A stretch of DNA of 64,000 nt, taken from contig NW_020825288.1 in assembly GCF_003286085.1 (NCBI RefSeq), positions 27,528,001 to 27,592,000 on the forward strand, written 5' to 3'. How positions within the stretch are numbered: position 1 is the stretch's first letter; the number at the start of each line of letters is the position of its first letter. The position numbers were made by a program, and so were the translations under genes. Source of the DNA: Drosophila persimilis. Its lineage: Eukaryota > Arthropoda > Insecta > Diptera > Drosophilidae. Below, piece after piece: positions 1 to 11,400 of this stretch. The notes under the pieces are model-generated. The model was not told where the DNA came from and ran no database searches. It saw nothing but the letters and a program-made list of their open reading frames with translations.

Positions 1-1280
1 TTCCAGCAGCAAAGAGTTCACTGAACGGAGGAGCTATAATTACGTGAAAGCGGACCAGCCGCGGCTCTCTGGGTCTAATAATAGTGGCGCTTTCTAATTT
101 GCTCCATTTCATGCTGCATGGGGCAAGTGCAGACTGTACCAGGACAGGGTGCGGCAAGCACTTACTGTTGCAGCAGGGGGCAGCTGAATTGCTAGGGGGA
201 AGAGTGCATACATATATGTATCGATCCTGCAGTCGCCTGATGAGTCATTTGAGGAGGCCGCATGGGCGAAGTTAGTGTGGGCCGTGGAAGCATAATAATG
301 GTCGTCGTCATAACGACGCCAACACAGCAAAATCATGCGATGACTTCATTTCCTAACTGATATACACACAGATGTACATACTGGTATGCCGCGCAAATGT
401 GCGTGTGCCTTATATGGGGGTTGCTTTTCCAAAAACAAAATTGAAGCCTAGGTAAACCGGCTTGTTGTTGTAAAGGCCCCCAACCTCTGCCTGCGCTGCG
501 GCATTTTCGAGAAGCAGACCGGCAGCTGCTGCAAATGTTATTGAATTTCCAGAAATACACAGGAAATGCAAGAAAAGGGCCACCCAGGCCACTCACATGC
601 ACATACACATACATACATACATACATACATATGTACATATGTATACATACAGCCGGCAGAGACCGGCGACCTCGATTGAGGTTATGTGTAATGCCATTTA
701 CTGCAGATGTGCAAAGAAAAGCGATTTCCTCTTCTTTGAGACAGGTAAATTACCCAGGACTAATCCTGTCGTAAAATTCACTGAAAATTCAAGGTTTTAA
801 GCCGAATTTCAAGCGGTATTACCAGCAAATGAAGCTGGTTCAGCCGAAATCGAGTAGCAGCTGCTGGCTTTGTGAAGCCAGAGCCAACAAAACAGATTGC
901 GATGCCGTCAGACCATATTTGTGCATAGACTTGAGGGGCCAACCCAACGCATTCAATGATGACGACAAGCCCCAACATCAAGCTTAATGCTGGTGTGGAA
1001 TAAGTTGTGTGGGATGCCAGTTGGCGCATTCACACAGCAAGGCCCCACACCCACCATTCAAACGCTTGAATGAGTTTTTCCATCAACAAAATGTTTGATC
1101 AATAAAAGAAATGGTAAATAAATATGAAAATGCAAATATTTCGCCTGTTTAATACATGCATAGATAAATAAGTACATATGCATGTACATAGAAGTACATA
1201 AATATGTACATATGCTCTCTTGAGCCACCGACCTGGTTTTGCAATGGGCACGAGTGAGACAACAAGATGTACTCAGTTTT
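1..1280. other. Intergenic stretch, no gene recognised
   Basis: Only short open frames without recognisable protein features occur here. A CATA/CATACA microsatellite lies at about 597-650, with ATGTACATATG-type repeats around 1175-1215. No splice-linked coding exons were seen. Confidence 0.6.
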
Positions 1281-1600
1281 TATACACGGTACTCGAAGAG
1301 TATAGGGGTATATTATATTTGTGGTGTAACACCCAGAAGGAAGAGTTTCCGACCCATAAAGTGTATATATTCTTGATCAGCATAAATAGCCAAATTGATA
1401 TTTAAATATCAGTCTGTCCGTTTGTCTGACTTGATGAGCGCCTTGATCTCAGAGACTATTAGAGATGAATCAGCCATCCAAAAATTCAAAATTTCGCTTA
1501 ATTGCATAAATCTAAATATATTAACGGAATACGGGGTAAAAAGTAAACCCGCGGTCCTTGCCGAGTACTTCTACCATGACATTTTTTTAACGATGTGGCA
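1281..1600 (+). repeat. DINE-1/INE-1-like dispersed repeat remnant
   Basis: The stretch begins with TATAC..GAAGAGTATA. It then has the recognisable core: CCAGAAGGAAGAGTTTCCGA, CCCATAAAGTGTATATATTC and TTGATCAGCATAAATAGCC, followed by a decayed CTGTCCGTTTGTCTG tract. I recognise this order from the very common Drosophila DINE-1/INE-1 (Helitron-related) repeats. The family name is from memory. No transposase or helicase reading frame is present. It sits about 0.4 kb upstream of the ENY2-family start codon. Confidence 0.7.
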
Positions 1601-1626
1601 TCGCCAAAAGTTGTTTTGAAAAAATA

Positions 1627-1864
1627 CGAGGGCGATTTGATAAGTACTAATCCTCAAAGAAAAAAAAGAACATTGTTGGAAGAGTGGCGACTTATTTTTC
1701 AACAGTAAGGCAGTCTCACGTTGAACTTGTTGTCCGGAGTAAGCATACGCAAGCTATTGAGATGCCAGAAATTTCGACATTATACAGGAATGTACCACAC
1801 AGTACAACTCTTTTGCGATACTGGCACCATCTGGCGGTGAGGCTAAGTACTTATCGGACCAACC
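1627..1864. mobile_element. Mariner-like MITE with terminal inverted repeats
   Basis: The left end (CGAGGGCGATTTGATAAGTA) and the reverse complement of the right end (GGTTGGTCCGATAAGTACTT) share an inverted repeat of about 30 bp. The identical core is GATAAGTACT and CCTCA follows it. The element is bounded on both sides by TA (1625-1626 and 1865-1866), the target duplication of mariner/Tc1 elements. It is 238 bp long with no coding capacity. It directly follows the DINE-1-like remnant and ends about 120 bp before the start codon of the next gene. Confidence 0.6.
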
Positions 1865-1984
1865 TAAAAAAATCTAGTTCCTGTAAACATCAACACTGAC
1901 ATGAGCTAAGCTACCTAAATCATTTTCAAATAAACTAAAAATGAACAGCAACTAACTGAACAAATATTTCTATAAAATACAATC

Positions 1985-2416
1985 ATGTCGTCCAGCAAGG
2001 AAATTGGCACGGATGCCCAGGCAAAGGAAGATGTGAAACTAACAAACACCGAAAGCGTCGCGTAAGTTTTGTGAATACTTATTAAGATTCGATTTTTTCT
2101 ACATTTAAACAAACCCTCGGTAGCCTGAAGGACCTTTTGCAGACACGTCTTGATGAATGCGGCTGGCGTAAACAAGTTGAACAAAATATACGAGAAATAA
2201 TCGCGGCAAAAGAGCGAGACATGCAGACCTTAACAAGCAAGGAACTGGAAGCCGAGATTGCGCCGCAAGTAGGTGCTTATTCCATTAGATTATATTCTAT
2301 ATAATCATTTTTATATTTCTTTTGCACAGGCCCGCGCCATGGTCCCCGAGTATGTGCGCAAAGAGATGTTGTTACGCGTGCGCGAGGCCTTGGAGTCGTC
2401 GCTGCCTCGAAAGTAA
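1985..2416 (+). CDS. e(y)2b: ENY2-family protein (e(y)2b-like), three exons
   Basis: Three exons (1985-2061, 2124-2268, 2330-2416) join in phase to give 102 residues. After an N-terminal tail beginning MSSSKEIGTD comes the ENY2 core: LKDLLQTRLDECGWRK, then a helix with EQNIREII, and the closing ARAMVPEYVRKEMLLRVREAL. ENY2/Sus1/E(y)2 proteins are about 100-residue helical adaptors of the SAGA deubiquitinase module and of the TREX-2 mRNA export complex, acting in the nucleus. The tail and the lack of the acidic C-terminus of E(y)2 fit the paralogue e(y)2b. The paralogue assignment rests on memory and is less certain than the family. A mobile-element remnant ends 120 bp upstream. An AATAAA lies at 2554. 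Confidence 0.85.
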
Positions 2417-2553
2417 AGCCCAATAGTGAAATGTAGTCGTATATTCTTAAATTCTAGCACATGTGTTCCGTCGTTTATTATCTGGTATTTAAGTAGATAT
2501 TTACATGCTTAGGCTAATTATGAAACTGCGCCACTAGTTGTACAATATGTATG

Positions 2554-2563
2554 TAATAAATAA
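2554..2563 (+). terminator. Poly(A) signal of the ENY2-family gene
   Basis: Overlapping AATAAATAAA lies about 140 bp after the stop codon. The minus-strand counterpart for Alh (TTTATT on the plus strand, near 2473) lies upstream of it. The two convergent transcripts may therefore overlap at their 3' ends. Confidence 0.6.
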
Positions 2564-2808
2564 ACAGCCTAATTGTAATGTAATTAGAATACGTTGTTGC
2601 TATATGTTCATGTTGTTATCGGTATGATTGGCTAAAACAAAATTTGTGTGCTTGCTTTTTAGGGGGTAGGGTGGGTTGGCAGTGGGGTAAATTAGGAACG
2701 CGGTTTGGGCTCTTTCTTTCGTTGAATTGTTCTACAAAAAAATTATAAGGCTAAATTTTAGGTAATAATTTCGTAATCTTCATTATTCAATTGTTTTTCT
2801 CCTCTTTT

Positions 2809-3468
2809 TTACTTATTCAATAGCGAGTCAATTGAAAAGTCTTTGAATTTGGCGTTGGAATCATCGTTAAATAGCTGTGGTAGCTGTTGCTGCTGCTGCA
2901 GTTTTTCCCTTGTTTGTTGTTCATGTTTTTCTTCATCCTGAACAACTATTGTCGTTGTTGTTCCATTGTCCGTTGTTGTTGTTGTTGGCAGCATTTTCAT
3001 TAGTTTATTCCTTGGTTTTCGCAGAAATTTAGTGTTTATTTGAAATTTTTGTGGTTTGTGATTCGGTTGGGCTTTTAAAAGCGTGGGTGTGGTTGCGGTC
3101 ACTATTGCTGTGGTGGCTATTGATGCGATTGTGTTTGTTGTGGGTACTAATTGGATTGTATTGCGATAATTCTGACGCCAGCTACGCAGTTCTGTGCTCG
3201 GCGATTTCACAACTTTCTGGCTGCCTGTTGGAGTTGGCGCCTCTGCTCCTCCTGTTGCTGGTGTTGCTGTTATGGTGGCTGCTGATAAGGCATTGGGTCC
3301 AAAGCATTTTAGAAAATTCTGTACATGCAACAAGCTCTCATTCTCGTCCTTATGCTTGGGTCTTCGTTGTTTGTCCTCGTTCTCATCCTCAGCCTCATAG
3401 TCTACCGAAGATTCCTGCTGTGGCGATGAAGAGGAAAACGTGGAAGAGCTGCTGCTGGTGCTGCTGAG
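2809..3468 (-). CDS. Last coding exon downstream of Alh (C-terminal extension or second cistron)
   Basis: Acceptor AAATTACAG precedes 219 codons and a stop, in phase 0 with both the 3775-3539 exon and the 4754-4226 exon. It starts LSSTSSSSSTFSSSSPQQES, has an acidic-basic stretch (YEAEDENEDKQRRPKHKDEN) and a non-repetitive core SLLHVQNFLKCFGPNALSAA. It ends with FNDDSNAKFKDFSIDSLLNK. I do not recognise a domain. It is either the C-terminus of some Alh isoforms or part of a separate small protein starting at 3715. Its stop is about 250 bp from the poly(A) signal of the convergent ENY2-family gene. Confidence 0.65.
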   Translation of the reverse strand, partial: LSSTSSSSSTFSSSSPQQESSVDYEAEDENEDKQRRPKHKDENESLLHVQNFLKCFGPNALSAATITATPATGGAEAPTPTGSQKVVKSPSTELRSWRQNYRNTIQLVPTTNTIASIATTAIVTATTPTLLKAQPNHKPQKFQINTKFLRKPRNKLMKMLPTTTTTDNGTTTTIVVQDEEKHEQQTREKLQQQQQLPQLFNDDSNAKFKDFSIDSLLNK

Positions 3469-3538
3469 CTGTAATTTTGAGTTTTGTTTAGTTAATTTTG
3501 TGGGATATCATTCGAATTGATTTTTCGGCTTTACTCAC

Positions 3539-3775
3539 ATCATCATCATTTTTATCGCGTAGTTGCTGAAAGCTAAGTGCCTCCGCTGGCTTCGGCTTGC
3601 TGTAGTAGGGCATCGTCTTCTGTGGCAATAATTTGCTGTTGCTGTTGCTGTTGCAGCCTCCGCGTCTGGCCAGTATCGGTTTCTTTTTCGGCTGTGGCTT
3701 CTGCTTCTGCTGCATTTGCTCACGGTATGACTTTCAGCTGGTTTTGGCGAGGTTATCGTCGCGCCTTAGCTGGGA
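3539..3775 (-). CDS. Alh: Alh penultimate exon with early in-frame TGA and open frame beyond it
   Basis: A good acceptor (TGTTTTGCAG) precedes TCC CAG CTA, which in the phase set by the previous exon encodes SQLRRDDNLAKTS and then TGA (3736-3734). The same frame stays open for 65 further codons. It includes an ATG at 3715 (MQQKQKPQPKKKPILARRGG) and reaches the donor GAT|GTGAGT after 3539. The exon is 237 nt, a multiple of three, with phase 0 on both sides. Inclusion with a normal stop, skipping, or readthrough would each give an orderly product. The TGA is followed by A, not by the leaky C. Confidence 0.65.
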
Positions 3776-5442
3776 CTGCAAAACAGAGAAACACCCAAAT
3801 ATGAGTTGCATTCCAAGAGGGGTTCCACATATCGTATGGGGTTCTTTTTGTATACAGTAACGATTATCATAGACTTCTCTTTCATCCTGGCACACAAAAA
3901 ACCACATAGAATTTTGGTGCTATCAGCCCTGAAATGAGATATTTATAATGCAAAAAGGAATGGGGGCTAAGCGGATGGATACGATTTATGTGTGCGTGTG
4001 TTTAGAAATTTCTTTGGGGCAATGACTGATTGATTGATTGAATGACTGTTTGTTTGATTCGCAATGAATGCAAGAGATGTGGGGCACATATGAATCATGA
4101 GCATAAAATCAAAATTAATGAAAATTGGACAAAGCCTCGGGGGATGCATGGTTTATAGAGACACACACACAACACACACAGAGTTACAGACACACACACA
4201 TACAGGCGCGCACGCACACAACTACCTGATGATGCGTGCTGTAGAGCGCCGCGTGATGCGCCGCATAGGAGGAGGTGGAAGTGGTGGTGGTGCTACTTAA
4301 ATCGCCCAGGCCAAGGTTAACGCCATGGCCAATGCCGCCAACGCCAACTCCGCCCACGCGGAGTGGCATGCCCACTGTTGTTGTAAATGTAGTTGTTGTT
4401 GTTGTTGATGTTGCACCAGCTAGAGCTGTCGCTGACCCACCTCGTCCAATATTGCCACCAGCCGCCGCCGCCACTCCGCCAGCACCGCCCATGCCCATGC
4501 CCACGCCCACACCCACACCCACACCCACACCGAGCATATGGGCGGCGGCAACAGCGGCGCTGGCATGATGCGACGACGACGACTGTTGCTGTTGATGCTG
4601 CTGCTGCAAATGCTGCTGTACGACTTGTTGTTGCGACGGATGTGAGTGCTGCTGCTGCTGCTGGTTCTGGGAGGGATGTTGATGGAGGCTGTTGCCTACG
4701 CTGCCACTACCACTGTTGCTGTTGTTGTATGCTGCATGGACCGCAGAGACGTGTCTATAGGGAACAGAAAAGAGATTACGAATTAGAGATATCTTTTGTT
4801 ACCACTTGTCGGGGTGGTGGACACTCACCTCAATCCCAGGCTGGCTGCATTGCTCATTGTTCCGCCCAGAGACATGGGGGTGGTTGTGCCCGAGCTGACA
4901 TTCGAGGAGGATGTTGCTACTCCGCCTGCTCCTCCTGCCACGCCAGGATTATTGCCCATGCTGCCATTGTTGTTGCTGCCACCGCCCGTTGCCGTGCCCG
5001 TGCCCCGATAGTCCAGTACACCGCTGGAGCTGGCCGGCGCCACAGTGGGGCGATTGTTAACCATTGTGGGTGTGGTCGTATTGATAGCTGTGGTAGCCAG
5101 GGAGACGGCTGCCGCTATTGTTGTTGCCGCATTAAGGGCACTCATGTTGGAAGCTGCTAATGTGGAAAGGACAGAAGTTGTACAAGTTGTTGATGATGTT
5201 GCTGTTGTTGTTGTTGTTGAAGTAGTAGTAGAAGAAGTTGTGGTTGCAGCTGTAAAGCATTTTTTGTTTTTGTTAGATTGTGAGTATCGGTATCTGCCCC
5301 CTCCCCCATTTGTTGTGACCATCTTTACCCAAAAATATATTAGTTTGTGTGTGTGCGCGTGTGTATGTGAGTATGTTGGTGGTTGCGGTAATGGTGTGGC
5401 ATGCAACACAACAAACTTATCAAAAAACTCAAATCGGGAGAG

Positions 5443-5485
<43 letters not shown>

Positions 5486-8400
5486 ACATTAACCAAAAGA
5501 AACAGGATCTCAATGCTCTTTGAATCTTTTTTTGCACAGAAAATATTAGTTGGCAGCACCAACCAGCCAGTGCTGGAAAACTTAAACGGGTTAAGCTTGT
5601 TTGAACTTAGAGAAATAAATTTTGAATTTGATTTGTTTTTAAACATTTTATTCATTTTTAAAATAAATAAAATCGAAAATGATTAGTTATTAAGTATAGA
5701 TACATATACTCGTAAATATATTGGTGTATAAGGTAATAATAAATGTATAATGTTATATAAATGTATATAATGTATAATTATAAATAACTTAAGAGGGTTT
5801 TATGGCAAAGAAAAATGCATTTAAATGAGGCAATTATCTGATCATATCTTGACTATGTTATGCAGTGTAGGTAGGTTATATGTAGGTTATATACATTTTA
5901 ATATGAAGTTTGACTGTTAACTTAGGAATAAATCGAGTAACTTAAGACTATACATATCGATAGATTCAGGTGCATTTTGTATGTACAACGGATACGAACA
6001 ACAGACAAAGAAATTATAAAAAAATATTCCAATAATAAACGTATCAATTTGGTCTGTTATCAGTGGCTGTGTGTGGGTGTGTGTTTGTGGGATGGATGGA
6101 TGGCTTGGCACGGCGATCCTCCTCTAGTGCAATGTGCCGTGTGTCATATGTGTGTGTGTGTTTGTGTGCGTGCGTGTGTACCGACACCAAGTGCAAGAGA
6201 GATCGGACATTGTATTGTTATGCCTTCTCTACTTACCATGCGCCTCGGACTTGTTGGCGATCGGATTCAGTGGTATCTGCAGGCGGGCATTTACCGCCAG
6301 CAAATGATCACGTCGCGCTATCAGGCTGGTCACATGCTCCTCCAAGCGCAGATTCTCACTCTGCAGCTGATGCAAGCAATTTAACAGGGAAGCAACTGCA
6401 ATTAGGAGGGGATTTATACAGATTAGAAATTCGCTACAGGGCATCCTCAATGCGACTCATACTCACTGTCAAAATGCTGCGCCTGCTCCATGAGAAACTG
6501 TGAGCCCTGTTCCCATTGGCGCTCCAGCAGCTGCTCTAAGCTTTGGGGTATCGACATATTGCTATTCATTCCGCCACCGCTAAACATTGATTGCAGTGGA
6601 TTCGGTGCCGGTGCGGCATTCATGGAGGCGGCGCTGGTATTATTTCGCTGTGATAAAGAGATAAAATATCTTCTTATAAAACTTTTCGACAAAAAGATAA
6701 GTTGAAACGTACCTGTTTGCCAGGGAATGGCACTCCCGTGAATTGCGAACTCATGGCATCACTCGTGTAGATGGCATGATCCTGCACTTCCATGTGCAGC
6801 TGCTCCGACAGCTTCTGGGCCACACTGCTATTGGGATTCACATGATTCCCCAGCATATGGGTGGCCGTGTGCGCTATGATCGAGCTCGCCGACGCTCCGG
6901 ACGCTGCTGCGGGTGTTGCCGGCGGCGTTGGGGTACTGATCGGACCACTCGATGAACTACTGCTGGCAGCTCCATTTTGCAGGATGCGCACATCCTTGAG
7001 ATCTGGCTGATGCTGGACGTTTGTGGCAGCTGCTGCGGCTACTGTTGCTGCTTGTGCTGCCGCCGCTGCTGCCGCAGCTATCGTCGTGTCCTTGGCCTTG
7101 CGTCCACGCTTGCGCACATTTCCAGGCTGGGGAGCGGCTACAGCCACAGCTGTGGCACTCAATGCTGCTGTCGTGTGCAACTGCGTTGCGCCACCAATCT
7201 CGGATCCTGGCGAACTGGGCGGCGAGTCCTTGATGGAGCTTACCGGCAGCATGGCCACATCCATGAGCTGGTGCTGCGTCTGACTCTCGTACGAGAACTT
7301 GAGGCCACCCACAAGGGGCATCATCGATTGGCTCGACTGCTGACTCGTCAGCGTTGTTGTGCTTGGCAGTGATGATGTCGTTGCGGCCGCTGTCGTTGCA
7401 AGATCCGGAGTTCTGTTCGATTTCGTTATCGTTGTTGTTGTCGTGGAGGTGGAAGAAGGATTGGTAGGAATCGAATTAGTGAATTGTAATATTTCTAGAT
7501 CTTCATGCTGATTCTGCTGTTGTGACTGCTGCTGTTGCTGTGGCTGTTGCAAATGCAAAAAGTTTGCCTGAATTGGAGCTGTGGCTGTGGCTGGGACTGA
7601 TGCTGAGGAGGAGGGTGAGGCAGAGGTTAGATTTGTGGGGGATGTGGTTCTAGCAGGGATTATTGGTGCATATGTCTGTGGTGGTTGCTGCTGTTGCTGT
7701 TGCTGCTGTTGGAACAATTGCGTCTGCTGTGCACGTAGCATTTTCTTATTCAAAGGCTTGGTGGTGCCACCGCCATTGCTGCTGCTTCCGCCATAGTTCC
7801 CATCCGAAGTTGTGTTTCCCTTGCCAGTTGGCGTGCTCGTGCTCGTGTTCCCAACTCTGTAACCCACTGACGGCACGCTGGTCGACATATTGACGGGGGA
7901 GTCCAAAAGGTTTACGACAGGGACACTGGAGGCACCCCCACTGGAGGACATGGACGAGGACGAAGTGGAGGATGAGCTCGAGGATGAGGTCTGATCGCCA
8001 TTATGATTGCTATGCAGTAGGAGGCTGTTACTGCTATTGCGCGTGCTTCGACTGTTTGGAGGAGTCGGTGTCGTTGTGGGTGCCACGGCGGGTGGCGAAT
8101 CTATCGAGGATTGCGAGGAGGAGAGCGTCAGCACCACTGGCGATGCAATGCCTCCAGGCAGACCAGCAGCACTTGGCGATTGATGAGGCGAACTATGACG
8201 ACTATGCTTCTCCGCTATGGCTGTTGTTGCTGCTGCAGCTGCAACATTGCCTGTTGCCGATGCAGCTCCCGGGGCATTGGTTTCGTTTTTATTGAGTGCC
8301 GCTCCACGCTTTTTACCCGAACGTCCACCTGATGTGGCTTTGGTGTTCGATGCGTTGCTGGCAGAGCTAGTGACGGGTGCGATGGGGGTGGTCAAAGAGG

Positions 8401-11400
8401 TGCTGCCTACGCTGGCGGCAGTGTGCAACGATTGCAGCGACGTCAGATGCTGTTGCTGCCCCTGTGTTGGATGGTTTGGGGGGACAACATTCGTGTGGTG
8501 GTGGTTCTGCGAGTGATGATGATGATGGTGATGATGACTACTCGTGCTACTGCTCTCACCAGAGCGCGATCTACTTGTGTGGTGTGGGTGGGGGTGTGGG
8601 ATTCGACATTGTGATGTGATTTTGTGTTATGGGAAGACATTAAGCAAATCGAAGGAGAGATAGAGATTGGAAGAGAAAAGAGAATTTTGTTTATAGATCG
8701 CAGCTTTATGTTTTTTTAAATGAAACACAAAAAAGTGCTGCCGCCGCCCGTTTGGAACCAAAAAACCAAGCAAAATGAACATCAGCCCAGTCCAGCCTCC
8801 CCGATGCAGTGGTGGAAGGTGCAAAATGATTGATTACAAATGAAACACAGAAGCAGGGAAACAAAACAAGGAACGAAACACACTTTACAGGTAACCAAAG
8901 ATCAATCCAGGTATGGAGGAATACATCTCTATCGTTTAAGAGTGATTTATAAACTAAAAGGCAGCTTGCACAGGCAAAAACTCATGAAGATACTCGTCGC
9001 TAATCCTTCTCGCAATACTCTGCATACCTGCTTCTGCGCGACGTGGCTGGCGGTGCCTCCTGCTCTTGCAGCTGTTGTACTCGCGTTGTCTGCTTCTCGT
9101 AGCTGATCTTTAGGTTACCACTCTCTGTGGTAGTGGCCGTCAGATTTCCAGTGGACAGGGCGCCGCTGCCGATGCTGCTGCTGCTGCCGGTGCTGGCGGA
9201 GATGATGCTGCCACCGCTATTACCGCTGACTAGGGTACCGATGCCGCTGCCGCCGAGAGCTGGTGATGATTTTCCGCTTTGATGCTGAATAACCGTTGAG
9301 GCCGCGCCAACACTTGTTGCTGTTGCATACGCTCCTCCTGCAGTCCCTGCAGTACTCAGTGCTGACTGATTCGCCTGCTGCTGTTGGGTACTGCGTGAAG
9401 CTGCCGTCACATGGGGATCTGTGAAGAAAGGATGATTAGTTCTGTCTTTAATCTGTGGATTAAAATAAAAACTTACCACCGCTGGGGTTCGTGGCGGCGC
9501 TGCTGCTATTGCTCGATGGCAGATTGATTCCAGGTACATTGGCTGTCGACAGCGGCACAGAGACGTAAAGGCTGGGGGCATTGCTGTTGCTGCTGCCACT
9601 CCCACTCGCAGGTGGCGTTGGATTGCTGCTGCTGCTCTCCTTAATACCGCCACTGCCACTGCCACTGCTGCTGTGTTTGCTGCTGCTTCCGCTGGTATTG
9701 GCTCTACTCGAATCTGTCTTTGGATAGCCACTGGCTCCCACTCCTGCCGCCCCGCCCACAGCTGGTGCTGCTGCCGATCCTCCTGCTCCCCCTGCTGTAC
9801 TGCTGCTTGTGGCATTGCTGCTCAAAGTGCTGCTGCCCGTTGTGGTTCCTCCGGCCACGGATGTCACTGCTGCCGTTGTTGCACTCGCTGTGGCAGCTAT
9901 TGTGGCGCTTATGGCGGGTGCTAATGTGGCATTCACTTCGGCAGTGGCGGATGTTTGATGGGTCGGCGGACTAAGTTCCGTTCGTTGCTGTAAAGAGGAG
10001 GCAAAGAGTTTTATTAGTTAGTTTTTTGTGATTCATTTACAAGTAAGTCCACACAGCTGATAAAGCGCCCTCGACAGATAAGCGGGCGATCATAAAAAAC
10101 GATCATCAAGTGGTTCATATTTCACGTTACAACAGCAAAAGCCATGACAAAATGACTTTGTCAAGGGCTTTGATGAGTTATTAATTACATTGGGGCAGGA
10201 AATGATATTTACTAGAATTCCCTTTAAACCTCACTTTTGCCTTTCAAACTTATTGAAACTAAGGCTTTTCCCTCCCAAAAATATAGCTTATTCTCTTTTA
10301 AAGTGTATTCATCGTTTCGGTGTGAATCCAATGCCAAACGATTCTCTTTCAGATTTGCCTTTTGGCTTTGCGGTCATTAGCAACATCCGGTGGCTGTGTG
10401 TTGCTGGATTTCTGGTAAATGGTTGATGTTTTTTGATGGTGAGACGTGTAAACACATGTTTACAACCAAAAGAATAAGCAAATACAACACAAAAGTACAA
10501 AGCAGCGGACAAGGGGGAGACCAGCACCATTAACAGAGGCCTCCTTCCAACAGAAGAGCTGTTAAATGTTAGAGAGTAGATTTTTGATACCCTAGAAGAG
10601 AGCATCTAGATTAACAGTAGGATTAACAGCAGTGGAAGAAAGAATAACAGCCCTGTAAAGAGGAGTAGGAACAGATGTAGGGTGAACAAAAGAGAGCAAG
10701 GCAAAGCGGAAGGGACTGTGATGGAGGGAGAGGGGTAGGAGTAGCGGGATTCAACGGCGCCGCATGTGTTCCAAATAGATTAAAAGCTGCCAAAGGGACG
10801 GACACATTAATGCAACTCAAAAAGCTCTTATCGCTGATGTTGCCTGCTGTTGCTGTTGAATACAATAAAAAACATTCAACGACATGCAACATGAGTCACA
10901 GAAGAGTCAAAAAGAATGCAAGGCAATAACAGGCAGCAGCAGCGCTGCATGCAGCTGCAGTAACAGCAAACAACAGCAACAAATGTTGGGCCAAGGCGAG
11001 TTTTCTTTATTTTTTTTTTTTCTGTGGTTGGCATATGCTGCACCGCTGCAGCGCTCTCTCTCTGTCTCTATATATGTATCGCGTGTGTGTGTGTGTTTGT
11101 GTGCATGTATGGGTGTAACAAATGTTACATGCATCGAATGCACAAAACAATCAAGAGACCAAAAGAGTGGGAGAGAGAGCACAACAACACCCACCCGCTC
11201 TCCACTCCACAGCCCAAACTCTCTCCCACTGTGACCTCTCTCTTACTCACTATATCGAAACAGTCTCGCACTCATTATGTGAACAGCTTCTCACTCTCTA
11301 TGGGAACAGTCTAGGAAATAGAGGGAGAGAGAAATGTTCCTCTCATTTTGTTGTTTGTTTCAATTTTGGGGAGGGATGGGGCTTCCAGCGCTCCATCGTT

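Noticed and set aside
597..800. Open frames of repeated His/Ile/Tyr/Thr at the window start
   Set aside because: They are translations of a CATA microsatellite.
1684..1899. A 71-codon plus-strand frame over the MITE
   Set aside because: It lies inside the mariner-like element and has no similarity to a transposase.
4393..5686. Plus-strand frames of 213-255 codons over the Alh tail exons
   Set aside because: They are antisense shadows of Gly/Thr/Gln-rich repeats. The minus-strand exons have matching phases and splice sites, and these do not.
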